Below are positions 35,973 to 45,020 of a DNA stretch of 64,000 bases, piece after piece. The stretch is from Phascolarctobacterium sp. (GTDB lineage Bacteria > Bacillota > Negativicutes > Acidaminococcales > Acidaminococcaceae). The notes under the pieces are model-generated. The model did not search any database. It was given only the letters and a program-made list of their open reading frames with translations, and was not told the DNA's origin. The position numbers and the translations under genes are program-made. The stretch lies in NCBI GenBank assembly GCA_030523325.1, contig JAUNIS010000005.1:1-64000 (forward strand), in the 5' to 3' direction. Within the stretch, counting starts at the first letter, position 1. Every line of letters starts with the position of its first letter.

Positions 35973-36845
35973 TTAAATTTTTTCACTCAGCTCATTGATT
36001 AAAAGCTCTCCAATAGGTGTGAAGACTTGATGCTTTTTCCAAATAATATACATTTTCGTTGCTAACGGCGGATCCAAAGGAATAAAAACAAGTTCCGAAT
36101 CCTTGCTAGTATCGACAAGTTTATCAAAAACCAAAAGACAGCCTAAGCCCTCTTTAGCAAAAACTGCACCATTGTAACAAAGATTAATGGAGCCTGCATA
36201 TTTAAAGGAATCGGCTATTTCTCCGCACCAGCGTGGCATATCAGCTTTTTGTGACTGTCTTGAACAGATTATTTCGTACGGCAATAAATCCTGAGGTGTT
36301 ATTTTTTCTTTTGTAGCAAGTGGATGGTCTGTTCGCACAACCGCTCCCCAAGTATCTACTCCGGGCAAAATTAAATAATTGTAGCGCGCAAGATTGGGTG
36401 GCTCGCAAATCACTGCAAAATCTAAAAGCCCTCGGTCTAGTAAATCTGCAACAATTTCTGTATCTCCGCTTGTAAGATGAAAGCGTAAGTCTGGGTATTC
36501 CCTTTTGAAATCTTTAATAACTCTTGCAATATGTTTTACTAAATACGATTCTCCAAGACCAATACGAACATCCCCGCCGGTAATTTTATCGAGCCCTTGA
36601 AATTCTTCCGTAGTTTTATCAACTAATCCTAAAATATCTTCTGCTCTTTTACGCAAAAGCATGCCCTCATCCGTAAGCTTTATATTATAGTTCCCGCGAA
36701 CGAAAAGCTTCTTCCCTAATTCTATTTCCAAATCTTTTAACTGTTTGGACAAGGTTGGTTGCGAGATATGTAGTTTTTGTGCCGCACGGGTGATGCTTGC
36801 TTCACGTGCGACTTCTAAAAAATATCTTAATACTCTAATTTCCAT
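35973..36845 (-). CDS. LysR-family regulator, divergent from the hydrolase unit
   Basis: The 290-residue product (ATG at 36845 after TTGGAGG) carries a helix-turn-helix (AAQKLHISQPTLSKQLKDLE, about 18-37) and an effector domain. It faces away from a two-gene unit (78-residue protein and secreted hydrolase), 127 bases apart, and is the likely regulator of it. It resembles the many LysR proteins that recognise aromatic or small acid ligands; the ligand is unknown. Confidence 0.87.
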   Translation of the reverse strand: MEIRVLRYFLEVAREASITRAAQKLHISQPTLSKQLKDLEIELGKKLFVRGNYNIKLTDEGMLLRKRAEDILGLVDKTTEEFQGLDKITGGDVRIGLGESYLVKHIARVIKDFKREYPDLRFHLTSGDTEIVADLLDRGLLDFAVICEPPNLARYNYLILPGVDTWGAVVRTDHPLATKEKITPQDLLPYEIICSRQSQKADMPRWCGEIADSFKYAGSINLCYNGAVFAKEGLGCLLVFDKLVDTSKDSELVFIPLDPPLATKMYIIWKKHQVFTPIGELLINELSEKI

Positions 36846-36924
36846 ATAAACCTCCAACAATTAATTTAATCATACACCTTTCAGTAATTCTTTTCAAGAA
36901 TATCTAATTATAGAAAGTAAGTAT

Positions 36925-36953
36925 TTGCTATTACTCGTATTGAAAATTATAAT
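36925..36953 (+). promoter_or_regulatory. Promoter of the small-protein/hydrolase unit
   Basis: TTGCTA and TATAAT with a 17-base spacer, 18 bases before the ATG of the 78-residue gene. It lies in the gap shared with the divergent LysR gene. Confidence 0.7.
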
Positions 36954-36971
36954 TATTATGGAGGTTGTGAT

Positions 36972-37208
36972 ATGGCAAAAGTTTGCGATAAAAAGGCTAT
37001 CCTCAGCGAGAGTTTAAAAGATATCGGGTGCGAGGAAAATTTCATTGCTTGCTGCCGAAATCTAATGGATGAGAAAAATCAAGAAGCGCTTATCCAAGAA
37101 TTAATGTCGCTCAGGAAAATTATTCTCAATAATATTCATAGCGAAGAATTCAAATTGGATTGCTTGGATGTTCTCATCTATAAACTCCAGAAGAAGAATT
37201 TGATTTAG
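36972..37208 (+). CDS. Hypothetical protein, 78 residues
   Basis: Small helical, charged protein with four cysteines (one near residue 5, one at GCEEN, a CC pair, and one at LDCLD). A strong GGAGG precedes the ATG and a secreted hydrolase gene follows nine bases after its stop. No family is recognised; the divergent LysR neighbour suggests an accessory role in the same response. Confidence 0.72.
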   Translation: MAKVCDKKAILSESLKDIGCEENFIACCRNLMDEKNQEALIQELMSLRKIILNNIHSEEFKLDCLDVLIYKLQKKNLI

Positions 37209-37217
37209 GAGGATCTC

Positions 37218-38267
37218 ATGAAAAAATCTTTATTAGTAGCAGGCCTGCTTATGATGTGTACCTTGGGAGCAAGCGCTGCGGAAAAAACTGTTGAACAAGG
37301 AGTAAAAGTTATGAAAGCAAAATATGATGGTTATACCTTCCAATTAAACGACAAGGTTACTAGAACGAAAGTTGAATTTCATAACCGTTATGGCATTAAA
37401 TTAGTCGGCGATTTATATATGCCCAAAAATGCTAAGGGCCAAATGCCTGCTATCGCTATTTCCGGTCCCTTCGGTGCCGTAAAGGAACAATGTTCAGGTC
37501 TTTACGCTGACGAGCTTGCTAAACGCGGGTTCGTTACCTTGGCCTTTGATCCATCCTTTACCGGTGAAAGTGGCGGCGAAGTAAGAAATGTTGCTTCTCC
37601 CGATATCAATACCGAAGATTTTTCTGCAGCTATTGACTACCTTGTAAATCAAAAATATATTAATCCAGAAAAGGTTGGTATCCTAGGTATTTGTGGTTGG
37701 GGCGGTATGGCACTGAATGCTGCGGCTATGGACACCCGCATCAAAGCAACTGTTGCTTCTACCATGTATGATATGACTCGCGTGAATGCTAACGGTTATT
37801 TTGACAGTGCTAATTCACCAGAAGCTCGCTACGAATTAAAGAAAGCTTTAAACATGCAGCGTACCGAGGATTACAAAAATAATTCTTACAAGAGAGCTGG
37901 CGGCGTACCCGATGTACTTCCTGAAGATGCACCTTGGTTTGTCAAAGATTATTTTGCCTATTACAAGACTGAACGCGGCTATTCTGAACGTTCCTTGAAT
38001 TCAAATGCGGGCTGGAACACAACAAGCTCCTTAAGCTTCATTAACATGCCTATTTTACAATACGCTGATGAAATTACCAGTGCAGTTCTTTTGATTCATG
38101 GCGAAAAAGCACACTCCGCTTATTTCTCTAAGGATGCTTTCAAAAAATTAAAAGGCGCCAACAAGGAACTGCTGCTCATACCTAATGCAGTTCACACCGA
38201 CCTTTACGACCAAAAAAATATTATTCCCTTTGACAAAATCGAAGACTTCTACAAAAAGAATATGTAA
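37218..38267 (+). CDS. Secreted alpha/beta hydrolase (dienelactone-hydrolase-like)
   Basis: The 349-residue precursor has a clear signal peptide (KKSLL...LGASAA, cleavage near residue 20), so it acts in the periplasm. The mature part has an alpha/beta hydrolase core: a GPFGAVKEQCSGLYADELAKRG region, FDPSFTGESGG, and the nucleophile-elbow position reads GICGWGG, with Cys where Ser is usual, as in dienelactone hydrolases. A late LIHGEKAHSAY and NAVHTDLYD supply Asp/His candidates. Substrate unknown. Strong GGAGG, coupled to the 78-residue gene. Confidence 0.85.
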   Translation: MKKSLLVAGLLMMCTLGASAAEKTVEQGVKVMKAKYDGYTFQLNDKVTRTKVEFHNRYGIKLVGDLYMPKNAKGQMPAIAISGPFGAVKEQCSGLYADELAKRGFVTLAFDPSFTGESGGEVRNVASPDINTEDFSAAIDYLVNQKYINPEKVGILGICGWGGMALNAAAMDTRIKATVASTMYDMTRVNANGYFDSANSPEARYELKKALNMQRTEDYKNNSYKRAGGVPDVLPEDAPWFVKDYFAYYKTERGYSERSLNSNAGWNTTSSLSFINMPILQYADEITSAVLLIHGEKAHSAYFSKDAFKKLKGANKELLLIPNAVHTDLYDQKNIIPFDKIEDFYKKNM

Positions 38268-38286
38268 TTTAAATTTCGTAGCATAA

Positions 38287-38347
38287 TTTAAAATCCTCTG
38301 ATTACAGTTAGCCTTCAAGCGCAGCTATAATCAGAGGATTTCTTTTT
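38287..38347. terminator. Bidirectional terminator between hydrolase and nfo
   Basis: Perfect 14-pair arms AAATCCTCTGATTA/TAATCAGAGGATTT (38291-38304 with 38328-38341) with T residues after and A-rich sequence before. Confidence 0.85.
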
Positions 38348-38357
38348 TATACGAATT

Positions 38358-39194
38358 TTATTCTACTTTATAGAGCGACCTCATCAAAGCAATTTCTTCG
38401 GCGTATCCAGGCAATTCGTTGGGCGTCTCAAGATAAAATGGTAAATTTTTTAGACGAGGATCGTTAATAATATTCGTCAATGCATCTAGACCAATGTTCC
38501 CCTTGCCTATGCATGCGTGTCTATCCTTATGACTTCCACAAATATTTAAGCTGTCGTTAAGGTGAATTGCTTTTAGTCTCTCTAGGCCTATACAAGCGTC
38601 GAATTCTTTTAAAACTCCGTCTAAATCGTCCTGAATATTGTAGCCCCCGTCCCAAATATGACATGTATCCAAGCAAACCCCAAGTTTCTCGTTAAGTTCG
38701 ACCTTCTCAATGATTGTCTCCAGCTCCTCAAAAGTGCGACCAACCTCACTGCCCTTGCCAGCCATAGTTTCGAGCAGCACGATGGTATTTTGTTTTTTGA
38801 AAAGCACTTGATTGAGAATATCCGCAATTTTTTCAATGCCAACCTCTGCCCCTTGTTTAACATGGCTGCCAGGATGAAAATTGTACATCGCTCCCGGGAT
38901 TAATTCCAGCACCTTTAAGTCATCGCTAAAAACTTCCTTCGCAAAGCTTCTGAGTTTTTCGTCTGCGGCACAAGGATTAACCGTATAGGGTGCGTGAGCA
39001 AGAATGGGTGCGAAATTATTGTCCTGTAAAATTTTATTCATCGCCTCAATGTCAGCTAGGTTGACTTCCTTGGCCTTGCCACCACGAGGGTTGCGTGTAA
39101 AAAACTGAAATGTATTTGCTCCTATGGACAGAGCAACCTTAGCCATTGCCTCATAACCTTTAGAGCTTGATAAGTGACAACCTATATTAAGCAT
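38358..39194 (-). CDS. nfo: Endonuclease IV (AP endonuclease)
   Basis: Zinc-dependent repair enzyme that cleaves at abasic sites. The 278-residue product (ATG at 39194, GAAGGAG upstream) has GCHLSSSKG at the start, [12 protein letters not shown], and metal-binding motifs [28 protein letters not shown] and DRHACIGKG, all in order and complete. The open frame continues upstream to 39347 through a 125-bp repeat, but no start there has a ribosome site. Monocistronic. Confidence 0.96.
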   Translation of the reverse strand: MLNIGCHLSSSKGYEAMAKVALSIGANTFQFFTRNPRGGKAKEVNLADIEAMNKILQDNNFAPILAHAPYTVNPCAADEKLRSFAKEVFSDDLKVLELIPGAMYNFHPGSHVKQGAEVGIEKIADILNQVLFKKQNTIVLLETMAGKGSEVGRTFEELETIIEKVELNEKLGVCLDTCHIWDGGYNIQDDLDGVLKEFDACIGLERLKAIHLNDSLNICGSHKDRHACIGKGNIGLDALTNIINDPRLKNLPFYLETPNELPGYAEEIALMRSLYKVE

Positions 39195-39261
39195 AAAAAA
39201 TTCTCCTTCGCAAAAATTTCTACAATAATATTCGGCAACCAAAATTTTAATCCTGCTAAAT

Positions 39262-39386
39262 TTTTTTCTCTTGCTTTTGCAAGGAACAAAATGATATAAA
39301 TCAACCAAAATTTTCCCCCACAGACATAGATAAAATTTAACGCCCAAAACCTCTTTTAGAAGTTCTGGGCGTTTGAAATTTTAAAA
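39262..39386. repeat. Left copy of a perfect 125-bp direct repeat
   Basis: Identical by eye, base for base, to 43254-43378. It holds a terminator-like hairpin (39339-39373, arms AACGCCCA/TGGGCGTT). It sits between nfo and the end of the TonB receptor gene, for which it can serve as the terminator. Confidence 0.95.
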
Positions 39387-39455
39387 ATACTCTTAGTTTA
39401 TTTCTTCAACAAAAGATAACTGGCTATGATTTTCCGCACAAATTATAATCGCACA

Positions 39456-41261
39456 TTAGAATGTGTAGGTATAAGTTAGCAGAGCACTACGATTAGGGAA
39501 TTGGCAACCAACACGATAGTTGCCGTCGTCATTAGCAATATTAATAATTTTTAGAGCAAATTCACTATGAGCATCAGGAGTATAACTTAAATTGGTATTG
39601 AAACCAACTGCTGTTCCGTCAGTTTTACTAGCTTGTTTCGCATAAAGATTGCTGTAGAGATTTGCCTTAAATTTATTAATTCTGTAATGAAGTCCCAAAT
39701 TCGCTCCAATTTTATAGTCGGATTGAGCCCATGCGCCATTTTCTTTTCTTTCTTTAGGCGAAGCATAAGTTGCTCCCAAAGAATAACTGAATTTATCGCT
39801 AACCTTTTGGTCAAAAACGAATTCAATGCCTTTATTTTCGAATTCTGCCATGTTGCGATAGGTTTTGGTGGTGTCTCTATCAATTCTATCGTCAATTTTC
39901 ATGAAGAACGCTGCTAATTTCAAAGAACTATCACCCATAACCTTTTTATAGCCAAATTCCCCAATCCAACCAGTTTCTGGACGAAGATCCAAATTACCAG
40001 CATATCCATGAGCTGGATTACCGAAAAGTTCTTCAGCCAAGGGAGCTCTGAAGGCTTTGTTAACGTTAAGGAACAAACTTTGATTAGTGTTTAATTTATG
40101 TAAAACATTAAATTGGGGACAGAACTTGCTTCCTAAATCAGAAATCCAAACTTCACGGCCGCCTAAGCTTATAGTGGTTTTCTCTCCAACCGGCATTTCG
40201 GCTAAAGCGTATATTGCTTTAGTCTTTTGATTTCTGCTATATTTACCCATGGACATATCCATATTTTCGTTTTCGAAGTTTGCGCCAACATAGATACTGC
40301 CTTTACCAAATTTAAACTTATTGTTGATATCTATTCCGAATGCACGACTGCTATTATCGGTAGTTTGCTTCTTAATTCCTTTGGAAGTCGTATCAATTCC
40401 TAAGCCATAATCCTTATAATATGTGTTAATCTTAAAATCTTTATTTTTATAAGTGAAACTTGCTAATCTAGATGTTGCATCTGGGTCATTATAATCCTTG
40501 TTAGCATTCTTGTAATAATAATCATTGGAATATTTTTTATCCATATAGAACACATCGAAATGTTCATCAGGCGCGTATCTCGCAAAGATACTTCTCCTGT
40601 CGTAATCTCCACCGTATCTGTGTCTATCCGGTGTTGAGCCTAAGCCGAGAATATCATGATGACCACGTTCATTAATATGGTCATAGCTATATGCAAAATT
40701 AAAATCTCCCAACTGCAATGCAACGTCGCCTACTCTTTTACCATGTGGTCCATATCCTACAGTGATACGATTTTTCATTTTCTTTTTTAAAATAATATTA
40801 ACCATACCATCCAATGCATCCGTACCATAGAGAACAGAACCGCCACCATTAACAATTTCGATACGTTCGATTAAACTAGTTGGAATAGCAGAAATATCTG
40901 ACCTTCCCTGCACGTTAACCGGGACACCGTTAATCATAACGAGAGCAGAAGTTCTCATTCTACTGGTAGAGCCGGTACCTCTAAAATGGATACCGTTTTT
41001 TGCTGGTGCAGTTGTATCTAGAACCTCGGCGCCTACAGTATATTGCATGAACTCCATGACATCTCTTGCGCCAGACTCTTCGATTTTTTTAGCGTCATAA
41101 ATCTGAGTCATCGCGGGAACTTCCACATCTCTTTTAGGTGTTACAGTAGCAGTTACAATCAGCTCGTCCAAATTAAAAGTTTCTGCCTTTACTTCTTCCG
41201 CGTGACAAGATCCTGCAGCAATCAAAGAAAGCATAATTCCAAGCACTAAAGATTTTTTCAT
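39456..41261 (-). CDS. TonB-dependent outer-membrane receptor
   Basis: Outer-membrane beta-barrel for energy-dependent uptake of iron chelates, heme or cobalamin. The 601-residue precursor (ATG at 41261, AAAGGAG upstream) has a signal peptide (to about residue 22, SCHAEE), a TonB box-like LDELIVTATV (about 30-39), a plug domain with MINGVP and GGGSVLYGTDALDGMVNIILKK, and a 22-strand-type barrel ending in the required aromatic (TYTYTF). The ligand is unknown. It is five-fold to a lipoprotein substrate-binding gene, 14 bases upstream, but no inner-membrane permease or ATPase lies nearby. Its presence proves a diderm envelope. Confidence 0.93.
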   Translation of the reverse strand: MKKSLVLGIMLSLIAAGSCHAEEVKAETFNLDELIVTATVTPKRDVEVPAMTQIYDAKKIEESGARDVMEFMQYTVGAEVLDTTAPAKNGIHFRGTGSTSRMRTSALVMINGVPVNVQGRSDISAIPTSLIERIEIVNGGGSVLYGTDALDGMVNIILKKKMKNRITVGYGPHGKRVGDVALQLGDFNFAYSYDHINERGHHDILGLGSTPDRHRYGGDYDRRSIFARYAPDEHFDVFYMDKKYSNDYYYKNANKDYNDPDATSRLASFTYKNKDFKINTYYKDYGLGIDTTSKGIKKQTTDNSSRAFGIDINNKFKFGKGSIYVGANFENENMDMSMGKYSRNQKTKAIYALAEMPVGEKTTISLGGREVWISDLGSKFCPQFNVLHKLNTNQSLFLNVNKAFRAPLAEELFGNPAHGYAGNLDLRPETGWIGEFGYKKVMGDSSLKLAAFFMKIDDRIDRDTTKTYRNMAEFENKGIEFVFDQKVSDKFSYSLGATYASPKERKENGAWAQSDYKIGANLGLHYRINKFKANLYSNLYAKQASKTDGTAVGFNTNLSYTPDAHSEFALKIINIANDDGNYRVGCQFPNRSALLTYTYTF

Positions 41262-41275
41262 AATACACACTCCTT

Positions 41276-42229
41276 TTATTTTTTACCGTATACAGCGTCA
41301 GCTATATTAACAATATTTTTGGCAATATAATGACTAAAACAAATCGTAGAACGCATAGGGACTAAAACAATATTTTTATTTTTGATTGCCTTAACTGTAC
41401 TTAAAGCCGGATCATTTATGACTTCACTCTTAAATTTATCGTCACCGTTCTTAATATCTTGATAGTTATAGTCGATTAATAAAATTAAATCTGGATTGGC
41501 TTTAACTATCTGTTCTTTTGATAATCTTGCCTTAGCCTGTTTAGGCAAATCTAATTCAACATCTGCTGTTGCATTTTTTATTTGTGCGTATTTAAAAATT
41601 TCATCAACAATAGAACCTTTTAAACTAGATGCACCTAATTTGCCGAAGACCATCGCTCGATATTGTTTATCAGAGGGCACTTTATATTTTTCCGCAACCT
41701 TTTTGATTTCCGAACGCATTGCAGAAACTAATTGGTCGCCTTTTTCTTTTTCTCCAACTGCCGCAGCCATTTGTTTGACGAATTTAGCAACACCTTCGAT
41801 ATCAACAGGATTGCTCGTCACGAAAACCTTGATATTGGCGTTTTCCAATCCTTCGATAGTTTCTTTTCGATAGTTTTCCCGAATAAAAACTAAATCCACT
41901 TTATTGCTAATCATAAATTCCGCATTATCCTGAGCTATGGTTTTAATTACATTAGCTCTGTCGGGAATATTGCAGAGAGCTGGTTCATGAGCAGATTTAC
42001 TTAACGCTGCGATTCTAGACGCATCTACCAAATCCAAAAGTATTTCGTCTGTAGAATAATGCAGTGTAGCAATACGACTAGGTTTTTTATCAAATACTAT
42101 AGTCTTGCCTCTCCCATCGACCACTGAATAAGAATTGATAGTTTTCTTTCCTCCGTTATTTTGGTTGCCACAACCTACAATTGCAATAATAGTAAATAAA
42201 CAAACGATTGCATAGAGAATTTTTTTCAT
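41276..42229 (-). CDS. Iron-chelate/cobalamin-type ABC substrate-binding lipoprotein
   Basis: The 317-residue precursor has a lipobox (IAIVGC, lipidated Cys near residue 20) and a class III periplasmic binding fold of the BtuF/FhuD/FepB group: PSRIATLHYSTDEILLDL near residue 50, a KVDLVFI strand, a long connecting helix, and the late NPDLILLIDYNY. It delivers a chelate or corrinoid to an ABC importer encoded elsewhere. It is the first gene of the cassette operon, ahead of the TonB receptor, from the promoter at 42270-42297. The start at 42229 is chosen for AGGGTG spacing; earlier GTG/ATG codons are possible. Confidence 0.88.
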   Translation of the reverse strand: MKKILYAIVCLFTIIAIVGCGNQNNGGKKTINSYSVVDGRGKTIVFDKKPSRIATLHYSTDEILLDLVDASRIAALSKSAHEPALCNIPDRANVIKTIAQDNAEFMISNKVDLVFIRENYRKETIEGLENANIKVFVTSNPVDIEGVAKFVKQMAAAVGEKEKGDQLVSAMRSEIKKVAEKYKVPSDKQYRAMVFGKLGASSLKGSIVDEIFKYAQIKNATADVELDLPKQAKARLSKEQIVKANPDLILLIDYNYQDIKNGDDKFKSEVINDPALSTVKAIKNKNIVLVPMRSTICFSHYIAKNIVNIADAVYGKK

Positions 42230-42269
42230 AAGCATCACCCTAATAACTAAACTTATTGTAAAAAATATT

Positions 42270-42297
42270 ATTATATGATAAATTATATCATATACAA
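42270..42297 (-). promoter_or_regulatory. Promoter with palindrome, SBP-TonB operon
   Basis: On the minus strand TTGTAT and TATAAT are 16 bases apart. A perfect inverted repeat TATATGATA-N5-TATCATATA (42272-42294) fills the space between them. Its core TGATAAATTATATCA resembles a degenerate Fur box. This fits repression by a Fur-type protein or control by the divergent LysR regulator. Confidence 0.6.
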
Positions 42298-42359
42298 TAT
42301 ATAAACATAATTGATTAATAAGTTATATGTTTATCACTTTTAGTTATAGGTTAAGGCAT

Positions 42360-43253
42360 ATGCAAATTCAACAAATAAAATATTTTCTCGCCATAGTTAA
42401 ATACGGAAGCATGAATAAAGCTACTAAACAACTATTTGTATCTCAACCGGCATTGAGTAAACAAATTCACCTTTTGGAAGAAGAAATAGGCATGCCACTT
42501 TTTATCAGGGATGGAAAGCGATTAATTCTTACGGAGGCTGGAAATACATTGCTCGAATATAGCAATCAAATAGATAGTATTATCAATTCCGCCTCATCTA
42601 GATTGACAGATTTACGTCATGGTTATCGGCACACCTTGTCCATTGGCATATGTAAAAGAAGCAGTATAGAATTTCTTCCTTTTTGGATTCGTGAATTTAT
42701 CGAACAAGAACCAAATATTAGATTCAAAATTTACAACGAGGACATCGATACTCTAATACATATGTTAAACAACAGGGATATCGATCTTATCTTTACTAGA
42801 AATTTACCAAGATCAAATAATAACATGGATCAAAATAACATAATGGAAATGAGAAAGGACCAAATACTAGCCTTGATTCCAGAATGTGATCCACTAGCAA
42901 ACAAAACAGTCATTTCCTTAAAGGATTTCAACACAAAGGACCTTATTTTAAGAATAAACCTTGAAAAAAATATTATGGAACGTTGCCATAAAATTGAATC
43001 TTATCCAAGAATACGTTGTCTTTGCAATGACGTTATGACAACCTTGTTACTCGTATCCCAAAATGTTGGCATAGGACTTATCCCAGAGTCTTGTTCCTCT
43101 ATGATGGGCTCGCTTCCCGTCGTAACAAAAGAAATTGAAGAACTAAACGTATATAAAAAGTGCTATGCAATATATAAGGATAAATCGAGTGGTATCAGCA
43201 AAGAATTTTTAAAGCTTATAATAAAAAATCAGGAAATTGATACAATCTTATAA
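42360..43253 (+). CDS. LysR-family regulator of the TonB cassette
   Basis: The 297-residue product has the N-terminal helix-turn-helix (ATKQLFVSQPALSKQIHLLE, about 21-40) and an effector domain. Divergent from the SBP-TonB genes across 130 bases, it is their probable regulator. The ATG at 42360 is preferred to one at 42327 because it aligns with the family start. Its stop codon lies directly against the right repeat copy. The sequence is notably AT-rich. LysR control of a TonB system is unusual compared with Fur or sigma/anti-sigma control. Confidence 0.85.
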   Translation: MQIQQIKYFLAIVKYGSMNKATKQLFVSQPALSKQIHLLEEEIGMPLFIRDGKRLILTEAGNTLLEYSNQIDSIINSASSRLTDLRHGYRHTLSIGICKRSSIEFLPFWIREFIEQEPNIRFKIYNEDIDTLIHMLNNRDIDLIFTRNLPRSNNNMDQNNIMEMRKDQILALIPECDPLANKTVISLKDFNTKDLILRINLEKNIMERCHKIESYPRIRCLCNDVMTTLLLVSQNVGIGLIPESCSSMMGSLPVVTKEIEELNVYKKCYAIYKDKSSGISKEFLKLIIKNQEIDTIL

Positions 43254-43378
43254 TTTTTTCTCTTGCTTTTGCAAGGAACAAAATGATATAAATCAACCAA
43301 AATTTTCCCCCACAGACATAGATAAAATTTAACGCCCAAAACCTCTTTTAGAAGTTCTGGGCGTTTGAAATTTTAAAA
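43254..43378. repeat. Right copy of the 125-bp direct repeat
   Basis: Identical to 39262-39386 at an offset of 3992 bases. It starts at the base after the LysR stop codon and ends 30 bases before the stop of the symporter gene, whose terminator hairpin (43331-43365) it contains. Confidence 0.95.
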
Positions 43379-43408
43379 TGTATTTTCGTAAGAATAAATC
43401 AAATTTTT

Positions 43409-44689
43409 TTACTCCAATGTTCCCTTGAGGTCATGGTCAGTCATGGCACAAACACAAGAGTCGGACCAAACATTTTCTGCAGTCTCGATCATATCGATAA
43501 CAGCATAGATAGGAAGAATGATACCCATTACACCTACGGGAGCGCCCATAGAGGAAACAAGTGATAAGGTAAGGAAATAGCAACCCATGGGAACACCTGC
43601 ATTACCAATGGCCGCGATAACGGAAATTGCAAGCCAGGTAATCATTGTTCCCATAGTCAGTTCAAAGCCAGAGTTTTGCAGCACAAACAAAGATGTAACC
43701 AAAATAAAAGCTGCGCATCCATTCATATTAATGGTGGTGCAAATAGGCAATACGAAACGAGAAACCTTGGGATTGACCTTAACATTTTGTTCTGCGGAAG
43801 CCAAGGTTACAGGTAAAGTTGCAGCAGAACTCTTTGTGAATAAAGCAACGGCTAATGCAGGAGACATTTCCTTGAAAATTTTAAGAGGATTCAAACCACG
43901 ACATACTAAGAACAAAGGCAACACGATAAATATTTGAATGAAGTTCCCACCCATAACGACTAGCATATATTGTCCCAAGGAACCAACAATCACGCCTGCC
44001 TCGATTTGTGCCGAGAGTTGAGCCGCGAAAGCAACAATGCCAACGGGCAGCACAGTCATGAGACCACGGATCAATGTAAAGATAAGTTCTTGCGCGCCAA
44101 GAATAACCTTCATCAAGGCCGCATGATTTTCTGTTTTAGGCATAAAAGCTAAAGACATGCCCACGCTACCAGCAATGAACAAAACGGAAAGGACGTTGCC
44201 TTGCAGGAAAGGATTCAAAATATTATTCGGAACAATAGAGAGAAAATGATCATAGTAAGACAGCTTGCCTAAATTTTTTGGCACGTCCTTAACAGCAGCA
44301 CCAACAATATCTGCTGGAAGATTACCAGGGGCAACGAGCATATACAACACCAAGGCTACAGCAGAAGCTGCTACAGTAGTAAGTAATGTGTAAGTAATGG
44401 TACGACCAAAAATTCTTCCCGTATCCTTTTCTGCACCTAACGAAGCCAATGTTGTAATTATGGCCAGAGAAATCGTCGGCACGGCTATAAATTGGAATAA
44501 GCGGGTAAAAACTGTTGCAACAAAATTAAAAAATTCATTAAGACCACTATTGCCAAGAGCACCTAGCACGCCACCTAATACCAACGCAGCAAGCCAAATA
44601 AAAATCTGCTTATTGCCGCCTTGTTTTCGGTGTTCTTCCAAAGCATTTTGCGCTTTGTTTTTGACATCATCATTTACTTTTTTTGACAT
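43409..44689 (-). CDS. Dicarboxylate/amino acid:cation symporter (DAACS family)
   Basis: Inner-membrane importer with eight helices and two re-entrant loops, 426 residues. Family motifs are visible: AVPTISLAIITTLASLG (about 69-85), a serine-rich loop region (SSAATLPVTL, about 290), and the motif MNGCAAFI (about 319), a variant of the MDGTA sequence of glutamate carriers. The changed MNGCA suggests serine/threonine or another small neutral amino acid rather than glutamate (inference). GGGGAG precedes the ATG. It stands alone and faces away from the MetA-like operon. Confidence 0.88.
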   Translation of the reverse strand: MSKKVNDDVKNKAQNALEEHRKQGGNKQIFIWLAALVLGGVLGALGNSGLNEFFNFVATVFTRLFQFIAVPTISLAIITTLASLGAEKDTGRIFGRTITYTLLTTVAASAVALVLYMLVAPGNLPADIVGAAVKDVPKNLGKLSYYDHFLSIVPNNILNPFLQGNVLSVLFIAGSVGMSLAFMPKTENHAALMKVILGAQELIFTLIRGLMTVLPVGIVAFAAQLSAQIEAGVIVGSLGQYMLVVMGGNFIQIFIVLPLFLVCRGLNPLKIFKEMSPALAVALFTKSSAATLPVTLASAEQNVKVNPKVSRFVLPICTTINMNGCAAFILVTSLFVLQNSGFELTMGTMITWLAISVIAAIGNAGVPMGCYFLTLSLVSSMGAPVGVMGIILPIYAVIDMIETAENVWSDSCVCAMTDHDLKGTLE

Positions 44690-45020
44690 AAAAATTCTCC
44701 CCTTTGTTTAGAAATGTATCCTAACATTTCTTTTATATTCCCCTCTAATTAATTAACAAAAATATTTTATTTATTTTCTTTCCTAAAATATACTAAAAAT
44801 AATTATAAAAAGCAAGCAATACTTAAAAGCGCTAAACATAAAATCAAAATAACGATTTTATGATTGACTCTCTCAAAATATAAACACATGTACATCGTGT
44901 GCAATATTGAAGAATTTTAGAGTTTAGAGTATAATATTGTTTGATGTAATTTACGTTAGTTGTAATAGGTTTAAGCAATCAAACGTATAATTTGCAAAAT
45001 TGTAAATGTGAGGGGAACAT
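44690..45020. other. Divergent intergenic region before the MetA-like operon
   Basis: A gene-free AT-rich stretch. It holds the promoter at 44907-44935 and a weak stem-forming pair GTTTGAT/ATCAAAC in the 5' leader of the MetA-like gene. I do not recognise a SAM or other riboswitch, nor any ORF with a ribosome binding site. Confidence 0.55.
44907..44935 (+). promoter_or_regulatory. Promoter of the MetA-like operon
   Basis: TTGAAG and a perfect TATAAT with a 17-base spacer, leaving an 80-base leader before the first gene. Confidence 0.8.

Noticed and set aside
37218-37277. Anchored lipoprotein for the alpha/beta hydrolase
   Set aside because: The signal region has a Cys (MMCTLG) but the sequence after it lacks a proper lipobox and ends with an ASA-A cleavage site, so a soluble periplasmic protein is favoured.
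39195-39347. Upstream extension of endonuclease IV into the repeat
   Set aside because: The family start and a clear GAAGGAG place the ATG at 39194; the extension is repeat DNA open by chance.
42339-42362. Start of the cassette LysR gene at 42327
   Set aside because: An earlier ATG exists but gives an 11-residue extension absent from the family; 42360 aligns with the helix-turn-helix start.
39262-43378. Insertion sequence or integron cassette
   Set aside because: No transposase, integrase, terminal inverted repeats or short target duplication; the repeat is long, direct and contains a terminator, so homologous integration is a better explanation.
44936-45020. SAM-type riboswitch before the MetA-like gene
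   Set aside because: The leader is only about 80 bases and none of the SAM-I, II or III core sequences are visible.
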